This document shows positions 53,291 to 62,099 of a stretch of DNA of 64,000 bases, piece after piece. Under the pieces are notes generated by a model that did not search any database, was not told the DNA's origin, and saw only the letters and a list, made by a program, of their open reading frames with translations. Position numbers and translations under genes: made by a program. This DNA is from Rhizobium sp. NLR16a (GTDB lineage: Bacteria > Pseudomonadota > Alphaproteobacteria > Rhizobiales > Rhizobiaceae). The first letter of the stretch is position 1. Each line of letters opens with the position of its first letter. The stretch covers positions 186,001-250,000 of the forward strand of contig NZ_CP072866.1 of the NCBI RefSeq assembly GCF_017948245.1. Reading direction: 5' to 3'.

Positions 53291-54322
53291 TCACGGATGA
53301 GTTCGACGACCGTGGGACGCGATCTTTTCCTGCAATGTCATCAGGGCTGCGCGCGCAACGTCGTAGGCGCTGTCGACGCCCGCCTCTGGCGCGTCCTCGC
53401 CGGGCCGCCAGAATCGTCTGCGCGTCATTCGCATCGAGCTCTCGAAGGGGGGAATTGCGTTAAAGACTTCGACGAGATAAGGGCCGGAATAGACCGGCTC
53501 GATTTCATCCAGCATGATCTCCCAGGGAATCCAGCTATCTCTGACCGTGCCCCGGTCCGGCGCCGAGATATGAACGTAATTCAGCCGGCTTTGCTGTGCT
53601 GCTCGGGCGACATTTTTCCTGAAGATTGCCGGCCCCTGGCTTTCCATCACGACCTGAGCTGTATCGATCGTGACGCCACAGGCCGGAATATCGGCGCTTT
53701 CGAGAAAATCCAGCGCTTCCGAGACCATGGTCGGCCCGGGCGTTTCCCAATTCTTGACGGGTTCGATGGCGAGCTTCACCCTCTTCTCGGCAGAATATTG
53801 CGCCAATTCCCGGAAGATGGAGGCGGCCGCCGCATATCGTGGCGTCATCCAATCCTGAAGCGCGTCGCTCCAGATCCCTTCACCGTCATCCGTCAGAGGA
53901 AAGATGCCATAGGGGTACAGGAACGGCCCCGACATGATCGTATTCTCCCCGCCCAGCACCGAAGTAATGTCGACGCGGGATTTGAGATAGGACAAAGCCT
54001 GCTTGCGCTGTTCCTCGTAGGACGAGGTCGGATCGAAGGTTCGCGTGGTCCCCACATTGGTAGTGAATTTCACATCCCGGAAGCCTGCCCGATCGAACGC
54101 TCGTCTGAGGCTGATATAGCTTTCAACCTCAGCATGATGACTGACATGGGCCGGTCCAGGGGCGATATGCACATCGAAGCCGGTGTAGCCGATCTCGGTA
54201 AGAGCTTTCAGATGTCTGACGAGAACCTGGGTATAGCCCGCGTCATTCGGCCTCAGATCGGCTGTAAACATAAAGAAGCTGAAATATATATCTCGTCTGC
54301 GTGCCTCTTCCATCTTCATCAC
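53291..54322 (-). CDS. Sugar isomerase/epimerase-like TIM barrel (second)
   Basis: A 343-residue xylose-isomerase-like TIM-barrel protein (AP endonuclease 2 family). Probable metal ligands are in KLAIEPVKNWETP, CGVTIDTAQVV, YVHISAPDRG and PYLVEVFNAIP: a Glu, Asp, His, Glu series along the strands. The family includes hexulose epimerases, inosose dehydratases and the C-glycoside-cleaving enzymes; I cannot place it within these. It is the sixth gene of the set, after another TIM barrel. Confidence 0.8.
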   Translation of the reverse strand: MMKMEEARRRDIYFSFFMFTADLRPNDAGYTQVLVRHLKALTEIGYTGFDVHIAPGPAHVSHHAEVESYISLRRAFDRAGFRDVKFTTNVGTTRTFDPTSSYEEQRKQALSYLKSRVDITSVLGGENTIMSGPFLYPYGIFPLTDDGEGIWSDALQDWMTPRYAAAASIFRELAQYSAEKRVKLAIEPVKNWETPGPTMVSEALDFLESADIPACGVTIDTAQVVMESQGPAIFRKNVARAAQQSRLNYVHISAPDRGTVRDSWIPWEIMLDEIEPVYSGPYLVEVFNAIPPFESSMRMTRRRFWRPGEDAPEAGVDSAYDVARAALMTLQEKIASHGRRTHP

Positions 54323-54446
54323 TCCAGCTGTGGCTATCCAGTAATGCGTGGTTCAGGATGACGTCTCGCCCTGCATTGTGATGAGGCGAGATCCGTCCCG
54401 CCTCCCTCACATTGCCATCGGGCTGAAACAAGCGGTCCGCGCCGGG

Positions 54447-55385
54447 CTACCATCCAAGCAGCTTGCGCAGATATTCGCGGCCCATTTTCGCGTATTGCAG
54501 CGGATTGGCCTTGGCCGGGTCCTGCTCTGCTTCGACGCAGATCCACCCGGCGAAATCCGCCTCGGCCAACGCATCGAGAATTTCCGGAAAGGTCTCTATG
54601 GAGCCGTCGCCCGGCACGGTGAAGATCCCCGCCTCGATCCCTTGCTGGAAGGACAATCCGCTGTTGTGAATCCTCGTAACCACCTCGGCGCGAATGTCTT
54701 TCAGGTGAACATGCTTGATGCGGTGGCCGTATTTTCTGGCCAGCGCCAGCGGATCGACACCGGCAGCCGCCTGGTGCGCGGTGTCGAGAAGCATATTGAC
54801 CAGGCGAGGATCCGTCTCATCCATGAGCCGGTGGATCGCTTCCGTCTTCATCACCCCCGTTCCGAGATGCGGGTGATAGCAGAGCCGGCGGTTACGGGCC
54901 CTGGCTTTCTCTCCCGCTGCGTGCAGGCCTTCGATCAGCTGTTTCCACTGGTCCTCGGAGAATTCGGGGCAATTCGGAAACAGTGCGACCGGAAGCGGAT
55001 TGACCGCTCCGCCAAATTCGGCGACGACGAGATCGGCCCTGCGCGGATCGTCGCTGCCGCCTTCCATCGCTTCGAGGAAGTCGAGCTGAGCATCGACGCT
55101 TTCAAGCGTGTGACGGTTCATCGCCTTGATGGTGAAGTAGGTGCTCACCCAAGGCTCGGAAATCCGCAATCCCCTGAGTTCGAGGGCAGGCCGCAAGATT
55201 TTCGGATCCGTCGGATATTTATGGCCGACGCCGCATCCGACATAGCCGGCGAGCGCCATTTCACTCAGTGCCTGCTCGTAGGGGATGCCGATGTCGATGT
55301 TGATAAAATCGTCATTCCACCAGAGCGTGGGGATGACACCGAGCCAGACCTTGGCGGGCGTCAGTCGATGCAGATATGTCGTCAT
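54447..55385 (-). CDS. Sugar isomerase/epimerase-like TIM barrel (IolE-like)
   Basis: A 312-residue TIM barrel of the same superfamily, closest in style to inosose dehydratase IolE (LGVIPTLWWNDDFINIDIGI at the N terminus). Metal and substrate residues appear in LCYHPHLGTGVM, LLDTAHQAAAG, HVHLKDIR and WICVEAEQDPAK. The start is uncertain: ATG 55385 or TTG 55412; neither has a good ribosome-binding site. No other inositol genes are nearby, so inositol degradation is not indicated; a related dehydration or epimerisation of an oxidised sugar is more likely. Confidence 0.8.
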   Translation of the reverse strand: MTTYLHRLTPAKVWLGVIPTLWWNDDFINIDIGIPYEQALSEMALAGYVGCGVGHKYPTDPKILRPALELRGLRISEPWVSTYFTIKAMNRHTLESVDAQLDFLEAMEGGSDDPRRADLVVAEFGGAVNPLPVALFPNCPEFSEDQWKQLIEGLHAAGEKARARNRRLCYHPHLGTGVMKTEAIHRLMDETDPRLVNMLLDTAHQAAAGVDPLALARKYGHRIKHVHLKDIRAEVVTRIHNSGLSFQQGIEAGIFTVPGDGSIETFPEILDALAEADFAGWICVEAEQDPAKANPLQYAKMGREYLRKLLGW

Positions 55386-55424
55386 GGCAATGATCCAGTT
55401 CTTTGAAGACAAGCGGACGTGACG

Positions 55425-55916
55425 TCAGGTCAGGTTTTGGAAATCGAGAGCCGGAGAAAAAGCCGGAATCTTCGGCGGAAAGGCCCAGGAGCCGAAACCT
55501 TGCCCCTTGGCGCCTGCAGGGTGGGCTCCGATCGCCTTCCAGAGCAGACCCTCGACATAGGCATCGGGAGAAACGACGAAGGTGATATTCGCAGGCCTGG
55601 GGCCAAAGCGCTCCGTCCAGGCGGAGGACAGCTCGAACCAGGTGCCGGAATACCAGAGCTTGATCAGCGCGCGGGCCACGTCTCCGAGCAATTCATGACC
55701 CAGAATGGTCGTGCGCACTGCCTGGATACGGGCCTCACTTTCCGGCGGTGGCAGGGCGGTGAAAGCGGCCAGCAGCGCGTCGGTGATCTCGCCGCCGACT
55801 ACCTTGTCGAGCGTGGCGAGATAGCTTTCCGCCAGGCCGGTTCCCAGAAGATCGAAGTGGGAAAAGGCCGTCAATTCCGCGGAAAGACCCAGAAATGGCT
55901 CGAAACGGCTGGTCAT
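55425..55916 (-). CDS. Sorbitol-dehydrogenase-type small subunit (PF12318-like)
   Basis: A 163-residue protein resembling the small subunit of membrane FAD-dependent sorbitol dehydrogenases (FLGLSAELTAFSHFDLLGTG at the N terminus, then ARALIKLWYSGTWFELSSAW). In known complexes this subunit carries the Tat signal that exports the flavoprotein; here there is none. Its start overlaps the stop of the ferritin-like gene by 4 bases. It probably assembles with the GMC oxidoreductase two genes upstream. Confidence 0.65.
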   Translation of the reverse strand: MTSRFEPFLGLSAELTAFSHFDLLGTGLAESYLATLDKVVGGEITDALLAAFTALPPPESEARIQAVRTTILGHELLGDVARALIKLWYSGTWFELSSAWTERFGPRPANITFVVSPDAYVEGLLWKAIGAHPAGAKGQGFGSWAFPPKIPAFSPALDFQNLT

Positions 55917-57031
55917 GCGTTCACCTCCGCCTGCCGGGTGACGGCTGGCTGTTTGATACCGCCGGGGATCTCATAGGTGGGGCTGCCGTTCTTGCCGGGA
56001 TGCTTCGGCAGCGGATTGCGGATGAGTTCGAGGATCATGTTGCGGAATTCGAACATCATCGGAACGGCCTCCAGCAGCAGGCTGGGTTGGCCGTTATAGG
56101 CTCGCGTCAAAAGCTGGAGAAATTCGCCATAGCGGGTGTTGAAGGCGATCGCCGCCTCACGCAGTTCCGAACCCTCGAATATGTCCGCCACTTTCAGGTT
56201 CTCTTTTATGGGATAGGCGCCCTCCCAATCGACCTGCAAGTGCGGACCCGTGGGGTGGCCGGGCTGGTCGCCCTTCTGGTAATAGCGGCCTTTGACCAGT
56301 TCCTCGAAACGATAGTAATGAGCCAGTTCGTGGTCGTCATCGTCATAGATACCGCCACCGTCGCCCTCGCCCTGTTCGATGATGAGCTCGATGGCTTCCA
56401 AGGCGCTTTTCAGATCGGTCACGGGAAACAGCTCGCCGCCGCCGGAGTAATAATATTCCGAGGTGATTTGGCGCGACCTGTCGCCGGTAAAGATGGTTGT
56501 GCCCGCCCCATGCGCTTCGGCTTCCAGGTATTTGATGCCTTCCTCGATAGTGGAGTAGAACTCGCCGATACTGTAGAAATGGAAGTCCTCATGTCTCGGA
56601 TGGCTGCCAAGCGCGGTGATACCGGGCGGAGTTTTGCGGTATATCAGGCCCTTGCCGATAAGATGTTCAGGACGCCGGGCCGGCCGCTCGATTTTCAGGA
56701 AGGCCGCCAGCGCCTCACGGCCGAAAGCCTGGATGCCGACCTTGAAATCGGTCTCACCGTCCGGCAGGGCGGCGGGATAGCTGGCTACGAAGTCCGGCCT
56801 GACAAGATCCAGCTTGCCGCCGATGGCATTCAGAATATTGGCCGCGATCGTCAGATGCAGCATTTCTTCCACGACGATCACACGCAGAACCTGGGTTGCA
56901 TCCTGGTTGACGCCAGGCTTGATCGAGTAAAGCGCCGTCAGATACGGCGGAATCGTCGCATGCTCGAGCTGCATCGCCCGGAAGAGAAACTCTTTCAGCT
57001 CGTCGAGCGTCTTGATACTGTAGGAATCCAT
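55913..57031 (-). CDS. Ferritin-like protein with VioB/iminophenylpyruvate-dimer-synthase domain
   Basis: A 372-residue protein. The N-terminal domain is a ferritin-like helical bundle of the VioB/RebD type (LFRAMQLEHATIPPYLTALY; VIVVEEMLHLTIAANILNAI), with the Glu/EExxH residues that could bind iron. No violacein or indolocarbazole genes are present, so dimer synthesis is not expected. ATG 57031 follows TGGAG. It sits between the GMC oxidoreductase and its presumed small subunit, which suggests a structural or redox role in that complex. Confidence 0.78.
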   Translation of the reverse strand: MDSYSIKTLDELKEFLFRAMQLEHATIPPYLTALYSIKPGVNQDATQVLRVIVVEEMLHLTIAANILNAIGGKLDLVRPDFVASYPAALPDGETDFKVGIQAFGREALAAFLKIERPARRPEHLIGKGLIYRKTPPGITALGSHPRHEDFHFYSIGEFYSTIEEGIKYLEAEAHGAGTTIFTGDRSRQITSEYYYSGGGELFPVTDLKSALEAIELIIEQGEGDGGGIYDDDDHELAHYYRFEELVKGRYYQKGDQPGHPTGPHLQVDWEGAYPIKENLKVADIFEGSELREAAIAFNTRYGEFLQLLTRAYNGQPSLLLEAVPMMFEFRNMILELIRNPLPKHPGKNGSPTYEIPGGIKQPAVTRQAEVNA

Positions 57032-57132
57032 GCTCATGCTCCATGAAAGATAAGTTGGGTGCACTGGCCGGCTTCGTGTCGCTCGCATCGAACCCATCGG
57101 TTCGGTCCCGCAATGGATATGCCGGCCTTCAT

Positions 57133-59004
57133 TCAATGCAGAGACTTCAGAATGTTGCGACCGCTTCGGAAGCACATGGCAGCCAGCGTCAAGGTGACAT
57201 TGGCGGTGCCGATCGTCGGCATGCTGCCGCCCCCCACGAGATAGAGATTCTCGTGGTCCCAGCTGCGCTGGTTCTTGTCCACGACGGAATTGGTCCTCGT
57301 CGTTCCCATGATATGGGTGCCGGCCAGATGATTGCCGCCGCGAATCGCATAGCCTTGTCCCTCATAGGCCACATAGCCGAAATCGCTGGGATCGTAGCGG
57401 GTGTGATCCTGCGCGCCCAGGCGGGTAAAGATGGTGCGCGCAAACTGGCGGCCATAGGCCGCACCCTTCATGGTGTATTCCGGAACCGTGAAGGACAGGA
57501 TGGGCCGCATGTTGCCCAGAGCATCGGTATATTGCGGATCCACCGTGATGCGGTTGCTTTCGACGGGCATGACCTCGATCATGAATGCGAGCAGCAACTG
57601 CCGCGAGACCCGGTCGATCATGCCGCGCCGAAGATCGGCCCCATAGAGGTTGCGGTCATCGACCAGTTCGAGAAGGTCGGAGGTCGGCGCACCCGTGGCC
57701 CAACCCCAGCCGTCATTATGGATATCGATGGCGAAGGCGGCTTGCCTTTCGCGGAAAGGGCCGTCCCGCAGGTCGACGATACCGCCCGTCGAACTTGTTC
57801 CGCGCATCGTGCCGCAGATTTCCGGCATCAGCGCCCAGTTCAGCAGATAGGCGTGGTCCATCAGATTGCGTCCGACAAGACCGCTGGTGCTGCGCAGGCC
57901 GGAGGCCAGCATAAGACGCGCCGTTTCGATGGCGCCTGCCGCAAGCACGAAAACCTTGCCCTTCACTGTGATGGTCTCGTGGGCCGGTGAGGCCGGGTCC
58001 TTGTAAATCTTGACCTCGAGAGAGCGGACTTTCCCGTTATCCGGATCGATGTTGACTTTGGATGCGACCGCCTGCGGCAACAGTTCGACAAGCCCCTCGC
58101 CCCTTTCCCCGCTTACCGCGAACGCCTTGGCTAGCGTCTTGCCGGAGTGGTAGCGCGCTTGCACGGGACAGAGCGGTACGCAGTTGGTGTTGCCCTGGCA
58201 GCGACCGCCCTCTTCGACCTGATGCGTATCGACCGCGCCGATTGGACGGTAGCCCTTCCCACCGTCATAGGCCGGGTTTGGTATGCCATTGCGCCCCTGG
58301 GGGTAGGGCCTGACCTTCAGGGGATAGGTCTTGTCGTAAAGTTCGACGCTGGTGCCCTCGATGCCCTTGTTGACCTGCTGATCCAGATAGGAAAGCGGCA
58401 GGCCGCGCATGGGAAAGACATAGTCGTCCGGGAAGGTCTGCCCGAGATATTGCTGATCTTCGACATTCGCGGATACGCCGATTTCCCGCTCGGCCAGGCG
58501 GTAATCCTCCTCGACTTCCTCAAAGCTCAGCGGCCAGTCCAGCCCCTGGCCGAAAAGCGTGCGCGTTTTAAAATCCGAGCGAAGCAGACGGGGCGTTTTC
58601 GCCTCCCAGTGCATAGTCGTTCCGCCGAAAATACGGGTATATGTCGTATCGCTGACATAAGGGCCGGATTGAACGATATAGTTCGAGCTATCGGTTTCCC
58701 CCGCCTGCAGCTTGCGAAGCTGCGGGCTGCGGGGGATGGCCGCGTTCGCATTCAGCGGAAAGGGCGACTGGTTGTCCTTGGAGGCTGCCGAATAAAAGGT
58801 CGTCAGCAGATTGTCATAGCCTGCCAGAGTGGTATTGGCACCGGTTCCGGCTTCCAGGACAAGGACACGCTTGCCCGCTTCCGCAGCCTGCTTGGCAATG
58901 ATTGCTCCGGAAACGCCGCTGCCGACGATCACGATATCGTAGTCATCAGACTCTGCGACGGTTTTGGCATCGGCTCTTATCGCTGATTCGAGGGGAAAAA
59001 GCAC
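57133..59004 (-). CDS. GMC-family FAD oxidoreductase
   Basis: A 623-residue GMC flavoenzyme of the gluconate/fructose/glucoside dehydrogenase class. The FAD motif is DIVIVGSGVSGAIIAKQAAE; the catalytic region is GNHLAGTHIMGTTRTNSVVD with a partner asparagine in IGTANVTLTL. A cysteine cluster CQGNTNCVPLCPVQARY resembles that of FAD glucose dehydrogenases, where such cysteines hold an iron-sulfur cluster. There is no signal peptide and no cytochrome gene nearby. It probably oxidises a sugar or glycoside; the electron acceptor is unknown. Confidence 0.88.
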   Translation of the reverse strand: MLFPLESAIRADAKTVAESDDYDIVIVGSGVSGAIIAKQAAEAGKRVLVLEAGTGANTTLAGYDNLLTTFYSAASKDNQSPFPLNANAAIPRSPQLRKLQAGETDSSNYIVQSGPYVSDTTYTRIFGGTTMHWEAKTPRLLRSDFKTRTLFGQGLDWPLSFEEVEEDYRLAEREIGVSANVEDQQYLGQTFPDDYVFPMRGLPLSYLDQQVNKGIEGTSVELYDKTYPLKVRPYPQGRNGIPNPAYDGGKGYRPIGAVDTHQVEEGGRCQGNTNCVPLCPVQARYHSGKTLAKAFAVSGERGEGLVELLPQAVASKVNIDPDNGKVRSLEVKIYKDPASPAHETITVKGKVFVLAAGAIETARLMLASGLRSTSGLVGRNLMDHAYLLNWALMPEICGTMRGTSSTGGIVDLRDGPFRERQAAFAIDIHNDGWGWATGAPTSDLLELVDDRNLYGADLRRGMIDRVSRQLLLAFMIEVMPVESNRITVDPQYTDALGNMRPILSFTVPEYTMKGAAYGRQFARTIFTRLGAQDHTRYDPSDFGYVAYEGQGYAIRGGNHLAGTHIMGTTRTNSVVDKNQRSWDHENLYLVGGGSMPTIGTANVTLTLAAMCFRSGRNILKSLH

Positions 59005-59098
59005 TTTGGTTCTCCATTAGTCCCGGAAGCCGCATCAGGCTTTGCGGATCATGCGTTCTGAACTCAATCGAGATTTCAGGCCGGACGGCCTGAAATCG

Positions 59099-60532
59099 TC
59101 ATGATCTCGGGCCGCGGGAGTTTCGGGGTTTGGACTTGGCGGCGGGGGCGGCGGCAGAGCGGGCTCTGACTGCGGAGAGAAAGGAGGCATAGCTCCAGGT
59201 CAGATTCCGGACGCTTTTCTCGTAGCCGACGGTACCATCGAACTGTTCGCTCAGCTCATAATGATCGCTGTGATAGACGATGGCGCGCAGCATGGCGTCA
59301 GACGAAGCCCGCAGGGCAGCCGACGCGTCGGCGGCGCTGCTGGATGCGCCAAGTTCCAGCTCCGCGAAGAAGGGTTCGGAGAACTGATCGAGGGGGATGG
59401 CGCCGCTGGCATCGATGGCATTGGCAAGCCGATATTGAAACTCGGCGAAGTTGGCGGTGCACAGAGCCCAGGGATGCCCGCCGACCACTGGAGCCGCCAC
59501 ATCGCCATCGTAATGGTCGCCTGGATAACGCCCGAAGAGTGGTCCGAGCCCTTTGGCCGCGTCGGCGCCATTGACCGGGTAATAGTTCGAAGACGAAGGA
59601 TCGGCCCACTGACGCCGCAGGATGGCCGCCGTTGCCAGAAGCTTGGTATCGGTCGGCTCGATCCCGCCGTAGCAGATCGAAGAGACGATATCGATGTTCG
59701 CGTCATAACCGGCTTGCTCCGCGGCAGCATCCAGAATGCTCACATAGAGCTGCCCGTTCCAGTGGGTGGCCAGCTGGCTTTCCAGCCATGAGATGGCATC
59801 GGCCACCCCGGCAGGCACCGCAATGCCGATCGTGTTTGTGGAAATCTCCCGGAAGAAGCGCAGCTGTACGGCTCGTGCAAAAAACGAATAGCCTTCATAT
59901 TCCTCCCAGAGATTTGTGGTCTTGTTCTGGTAAACGTCGAGAAGATAAGCGAGATTGGCTTCGACCAATTGTTTGGCGGTCGCCTGGGTGGCGCCATCCA
60001 GCTGATCGAACAAGGTCAGGATCGCGATCGACTGAATGGCCGGCCCGTCATTCTGCTCCGACCACGGGCGAACCTCGCCGGTGATGGTGAAGCAGGCGTG
60101 GCCAAGTGTGACGGTCGCGGAATTCTTCGCATTTGCCTGGCAGAGCGCCGCGAAGTTCACATAGTCGACCAAGCTCGGCAAAACTCCGCCCGGAACGGGC
60201 AGCAATCCGGCTAGCGCGATCTCGATGGCCGTAATGGCCCCGTCGCGGACCCAGTTGAACACGTAGTCCTGGTCGACACCTGGCGTGTTCGCAGGGTAGG
60301 AGGGGGCGGCGATGACGCAGCCGGGGGCCGAAAAGACGCCCGGCGATGTGGGATCCTCGATGACATAGCCATCGCTTGTGATGTTGCGCATCATCAGAAG
60401 AGAAAAATAGCGCGACAATGCGATCAGATCTGTCTGCGCGAAGGCAGGCCGCGGTTTGACCATAGGCGCATTGGCGCCGATATGGGCCGGGTTCGCACCC
60501 GTCATGGACTGACTCCAAAGCGCAACTGTCAT
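59099..60532 (-). CDS. GH15 glucoamylase, fungal-type
   Basis: A 477-residue family 15 glycoside hydrolase. The catalytic acid is in LWEEYEGYSFFARAVQLRFF and the base in EQFDGTVGYEKSVRNLTWSY, with substrate residues in YVFNWVRDGAI and RPWSEQNDGPAIQS. These read like fungal glucoamylase motifs. No signal peptide and no starch-binding domain are seen, so it may act inside the cell on maltodextrins or a glucoside. ATG 60532 was used; ATG 60505 is also possible. First structural gene of the eight-gene set. Confidence 0.87.
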   Translation of the reverse strand: MTVALWSQSMTGANPAHIGANAPMVKPRPAFAQTDLIALSRYFSLLMMRNITSDGYVIEDPTSPGVFSAPGCVIAAPSYPANTPGVDQDYVFNWVRDGAITAIEIALAGLLPVPGGVLPSLVDYVNFAALCQANAKNSATVTLGHACFTITGEVRPWSEQNDGPAIQSIAILTLFDQLDGATQATAKQLVEANLAYLLDVYQNKTTNLWEEYEGYSFFARAVQLRFFREISTNTIGIAVPAGVADAISWLESQLATHWNGQLYVSILDAAAEQAGYDANIDIVSSICYGGIEPTDTKLLATAAILRRQWADPSSSNYYPVNGADAAKGLGPLFGRYPGDHYDGDVAAPVVGGHPWALCTANFAEFQYRLANAIDASGAIPLDQFSEPFFAELELGASSSAADASAALRASSDAMLRAIVYHSDHYELSEQFDGTVGYEKSVRNLTWSYASFLSAVRARSAAAPAAKSKPRNSRGPRS

Positions 60533-60730
60533 TTGACGGACTCCAAAATCGGTTGAGACTTGCCGGAATCGAGGAAATATTCCGGACCCGGATGAGAGAA
60601 ATATTGCGGTCGAATGGGCGTTGAGAGTGAACACAAGGTCTCTGCGGAGGGCAGGGTGGTTGGCCGTCTGCCCTCGCTACAATTGCACCTTTAACTGGAA
60701 AGATCGTTGACATTTTGTTTTTTGGCAACC

Positions 60731-60742
60731 TTAACGTGTTAA
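60731..60742. promoter_or_regulatory. Palindrome TTAACGTGTTAA upstream of the glucoamylase gene
   Basis: TTAAC-GT-GTTAA lies in the 247-base gap between the XRE regulator stop and the glucoamylase start. On the minus strand a TTGACC (near 60751) precedes it, so it is placed like an operator over a promoter. The XRE protein encoded next door is an obvious candidate to bind it. Confidence 0.45.
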
Positions 60743-60779
60743 CTTCAGGTCAAAAAATCCCAGAGAATTGCGCTTGGCT

Positions 60780-61124
60780 TTACGGGTGCTCCGGCGGGAT
60801 GGATTCGACCAGCCCAACGAGATTGGACCGTGTTGCCGCTGACCGGTTGCGCAACGCCAGAATCATTTGCAATTCCGTGGGGGAGATCGCGCTGTTCCTA
60901 TGCCAGTCCATCGTGCCGCGCCCGAGCAGCAGCCAGTCGAGGGAGACGTCCAGCAGGTCGGCGAGCGCGCAGGCGCTTTCCAGCGAGGTATGACCGCCAT
61001 TCTGCCAGCGCGAGACGGCGGCGACGGATACGTCGAGTTCGGCCGCCAGGGCGTGAACTTTCCGGAACTTGCCCCGGGATATCGCCTCTCGAATACGTCT
61101 GCCGCGTGCAATGTCGTGGGTCAT
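60780..61124 (-). CDS. XRE-family transcriptional regulator
   Basis: A 114-residue regulator with a helix-turn-helix at residues about 20-70 (FRKVHALAAELDVSVAAVSR, then WQNGGHTSLESACALADLLD), followed by a short C-terminal helical part. ATG 61124 follows GGGAGGA; the longer frame upstream is unconserved. It lies at the head of the minus-strand carbohydrate cluster and divergent from luxI, sharing the region that holds the lux-box-like palindrome. It may link quorum sensing to the cluster. Confidence 0.83.
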   Translation of the reverse strand: MTHDIARGRRIREAISRGKFRKVHALAAELDVSVAAVSRWQNGGHTSLESACALADLLDVSLDWLLLGRGTMDWHRNSAISPTELQMILALRNRSAATRSNLVGLVESIPPEHP

Positions 61125-61231
61125 CAAGAATCCTCCCGCTGGTTGCGTTAAAATTGGCAATAACCAAGAGCTTTCGATTACGAATATCAGAAACTTCTTA
61201 TGGAAGGGGAAGGCAAAACCAAGCACCGGTC

Positions 61232-61253
61232 AATCTGGTGAAATATCCAGATT
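61232..61253. promoter_or_regulatory. lux-box-like palindrome
   Basis: AATCTGG (61232-61238), eight bases, CCAGATT (61247-61253): a perfect 7-bp inverted repeat whose inner 20 bases have the size of a LuxR-type box. It is centred about 63 bases upstream of the luxI start and lies about 110 bases from the divergent XRE start, so it could control both directions. Confidence 0.7.
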
Positions 61254-61305
61254 GCTCCCGCTCGGCCTCCTGTTGTGAAACGTCAGCACATCAGGAGGGA
61301 CGGAT

Positions 61306-61944
61306 ATGTTGCGGATACTCACCAAAGACATGCTCGATACCGATCGACGTGCTTTCGATGAAATGTTTCGGGCTCGCGCCGCCGTTTTTCGCGATCGACT
61401 GGGATGGCAGGTCGATGTCCGGGATCAATGGGAGAGGGACCGATACGACGAGGCCGAGGATCCCGTCTATCTCGTCACGCACCAACCTTCCGGCACGCTG
61501 ACAGGTTCGCTGCGACTGCTGCCGACCACTGGAGCGACGATGCTCAAAAGCGAGTTCCGGCATTTCTTCGATCAGCCCATCGACGTCGATAGCCCGACGA
61601 CCTGGGAATGTACCCGCTTTTGCCTCCATCCGCATGCCGGGCAATTGGAGCAATCGCGCGCAGTTGCCACGGAGTTGCTCTCAGGGCTTTGCGATCTTGC
61701 GCTCGACACCGGTATCGAGAGCATTGTCGGCGTCTATGACGTTGCGATGATTGCTGTGTACCGCAGGATCGGTTGGAGGCCGACGGCGCTTGCCCGATCC
61801 CGGCCGGAGATCGGTACGCTGTATGTTGGCCTATGGGATGTGACGGCGGAGAATTGTCGGACACTTCGTGCCAACCTGTCCCAACTTCTGGAGCAAGCCT
61901 CTCCCAATCCTGCCGGAGCCCTTGTCGATGCCGGCATGCGGTAA
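61306..61944 (+). CDS. LuxI-type acyl-homoserine-lactone synthase
   Basis: A 212-residue autoinducer synthase. The invariant family residues sit at their normal places: Arg24, Phe28, Trp34, Asp45, Asp48, Arg70, Phe84, Glu101 and Arg104 (ARAAVFRDRLGW; WECTRFCLHP). It makes an N-acyl-homoserine lactone from S-adenosylmethionine and an acyl carrier. CAGGAGGGA precedes the ATG. A LuxR gene follows in the same direction. I cannot tell which of the named rhizobial systems it corresponds to. Confidence 0.92.
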   Translation: MLRILTKDMLDTDRRAFDEMFRARAAVFRDRLGWQVDVRDQWERDRYDEAEDPVYLVTHQPSGTLTGSLRLLPTTGATMLKSEFRHFFDQPIDVDSPTTWECTRFCLHPHAGQLEQSRAVATELLSGLCDLALDTGIESIVGVYDVAMIAVYRRIGWRPTALARSRPEIGTLYVGLWDVTAENCRTLRANLSQLLEQASPNPAGALVDAGMR

Positions 61945-62099
61945 GCCCAGTCGCTATCCCGCCGCTCTGTAATGGAATCGTCAGTCTTTAACCTGTTCTT
62001 CATGTCGCGCCGCGGCTGTTAGAAAATATGCTGTTCTCGGCATCCGCGAAATGTTACCAATGCGAGCAGTTGGAAAATTAGACAACCACGAGTCCACTC

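Noticed and set aside
54447..55385. Inositol catabolism because of the IolE-like protein
   Set aside because: No other iol genes in the window and a different gene neighbourhood.
55913..57031. Violacein or indolocarbazole biosynthesis because of the VioB-type domain
   Set aside because: No VioA/C/D/E or Reb genes nearby; the domain alone is widespread.
53225..57990. Plus-strand open frames of 280-380 codons (53225, 54348, 55895, 57043)
   Set aside because: All lie antisense to genes with clear family motifs on the minus strand.
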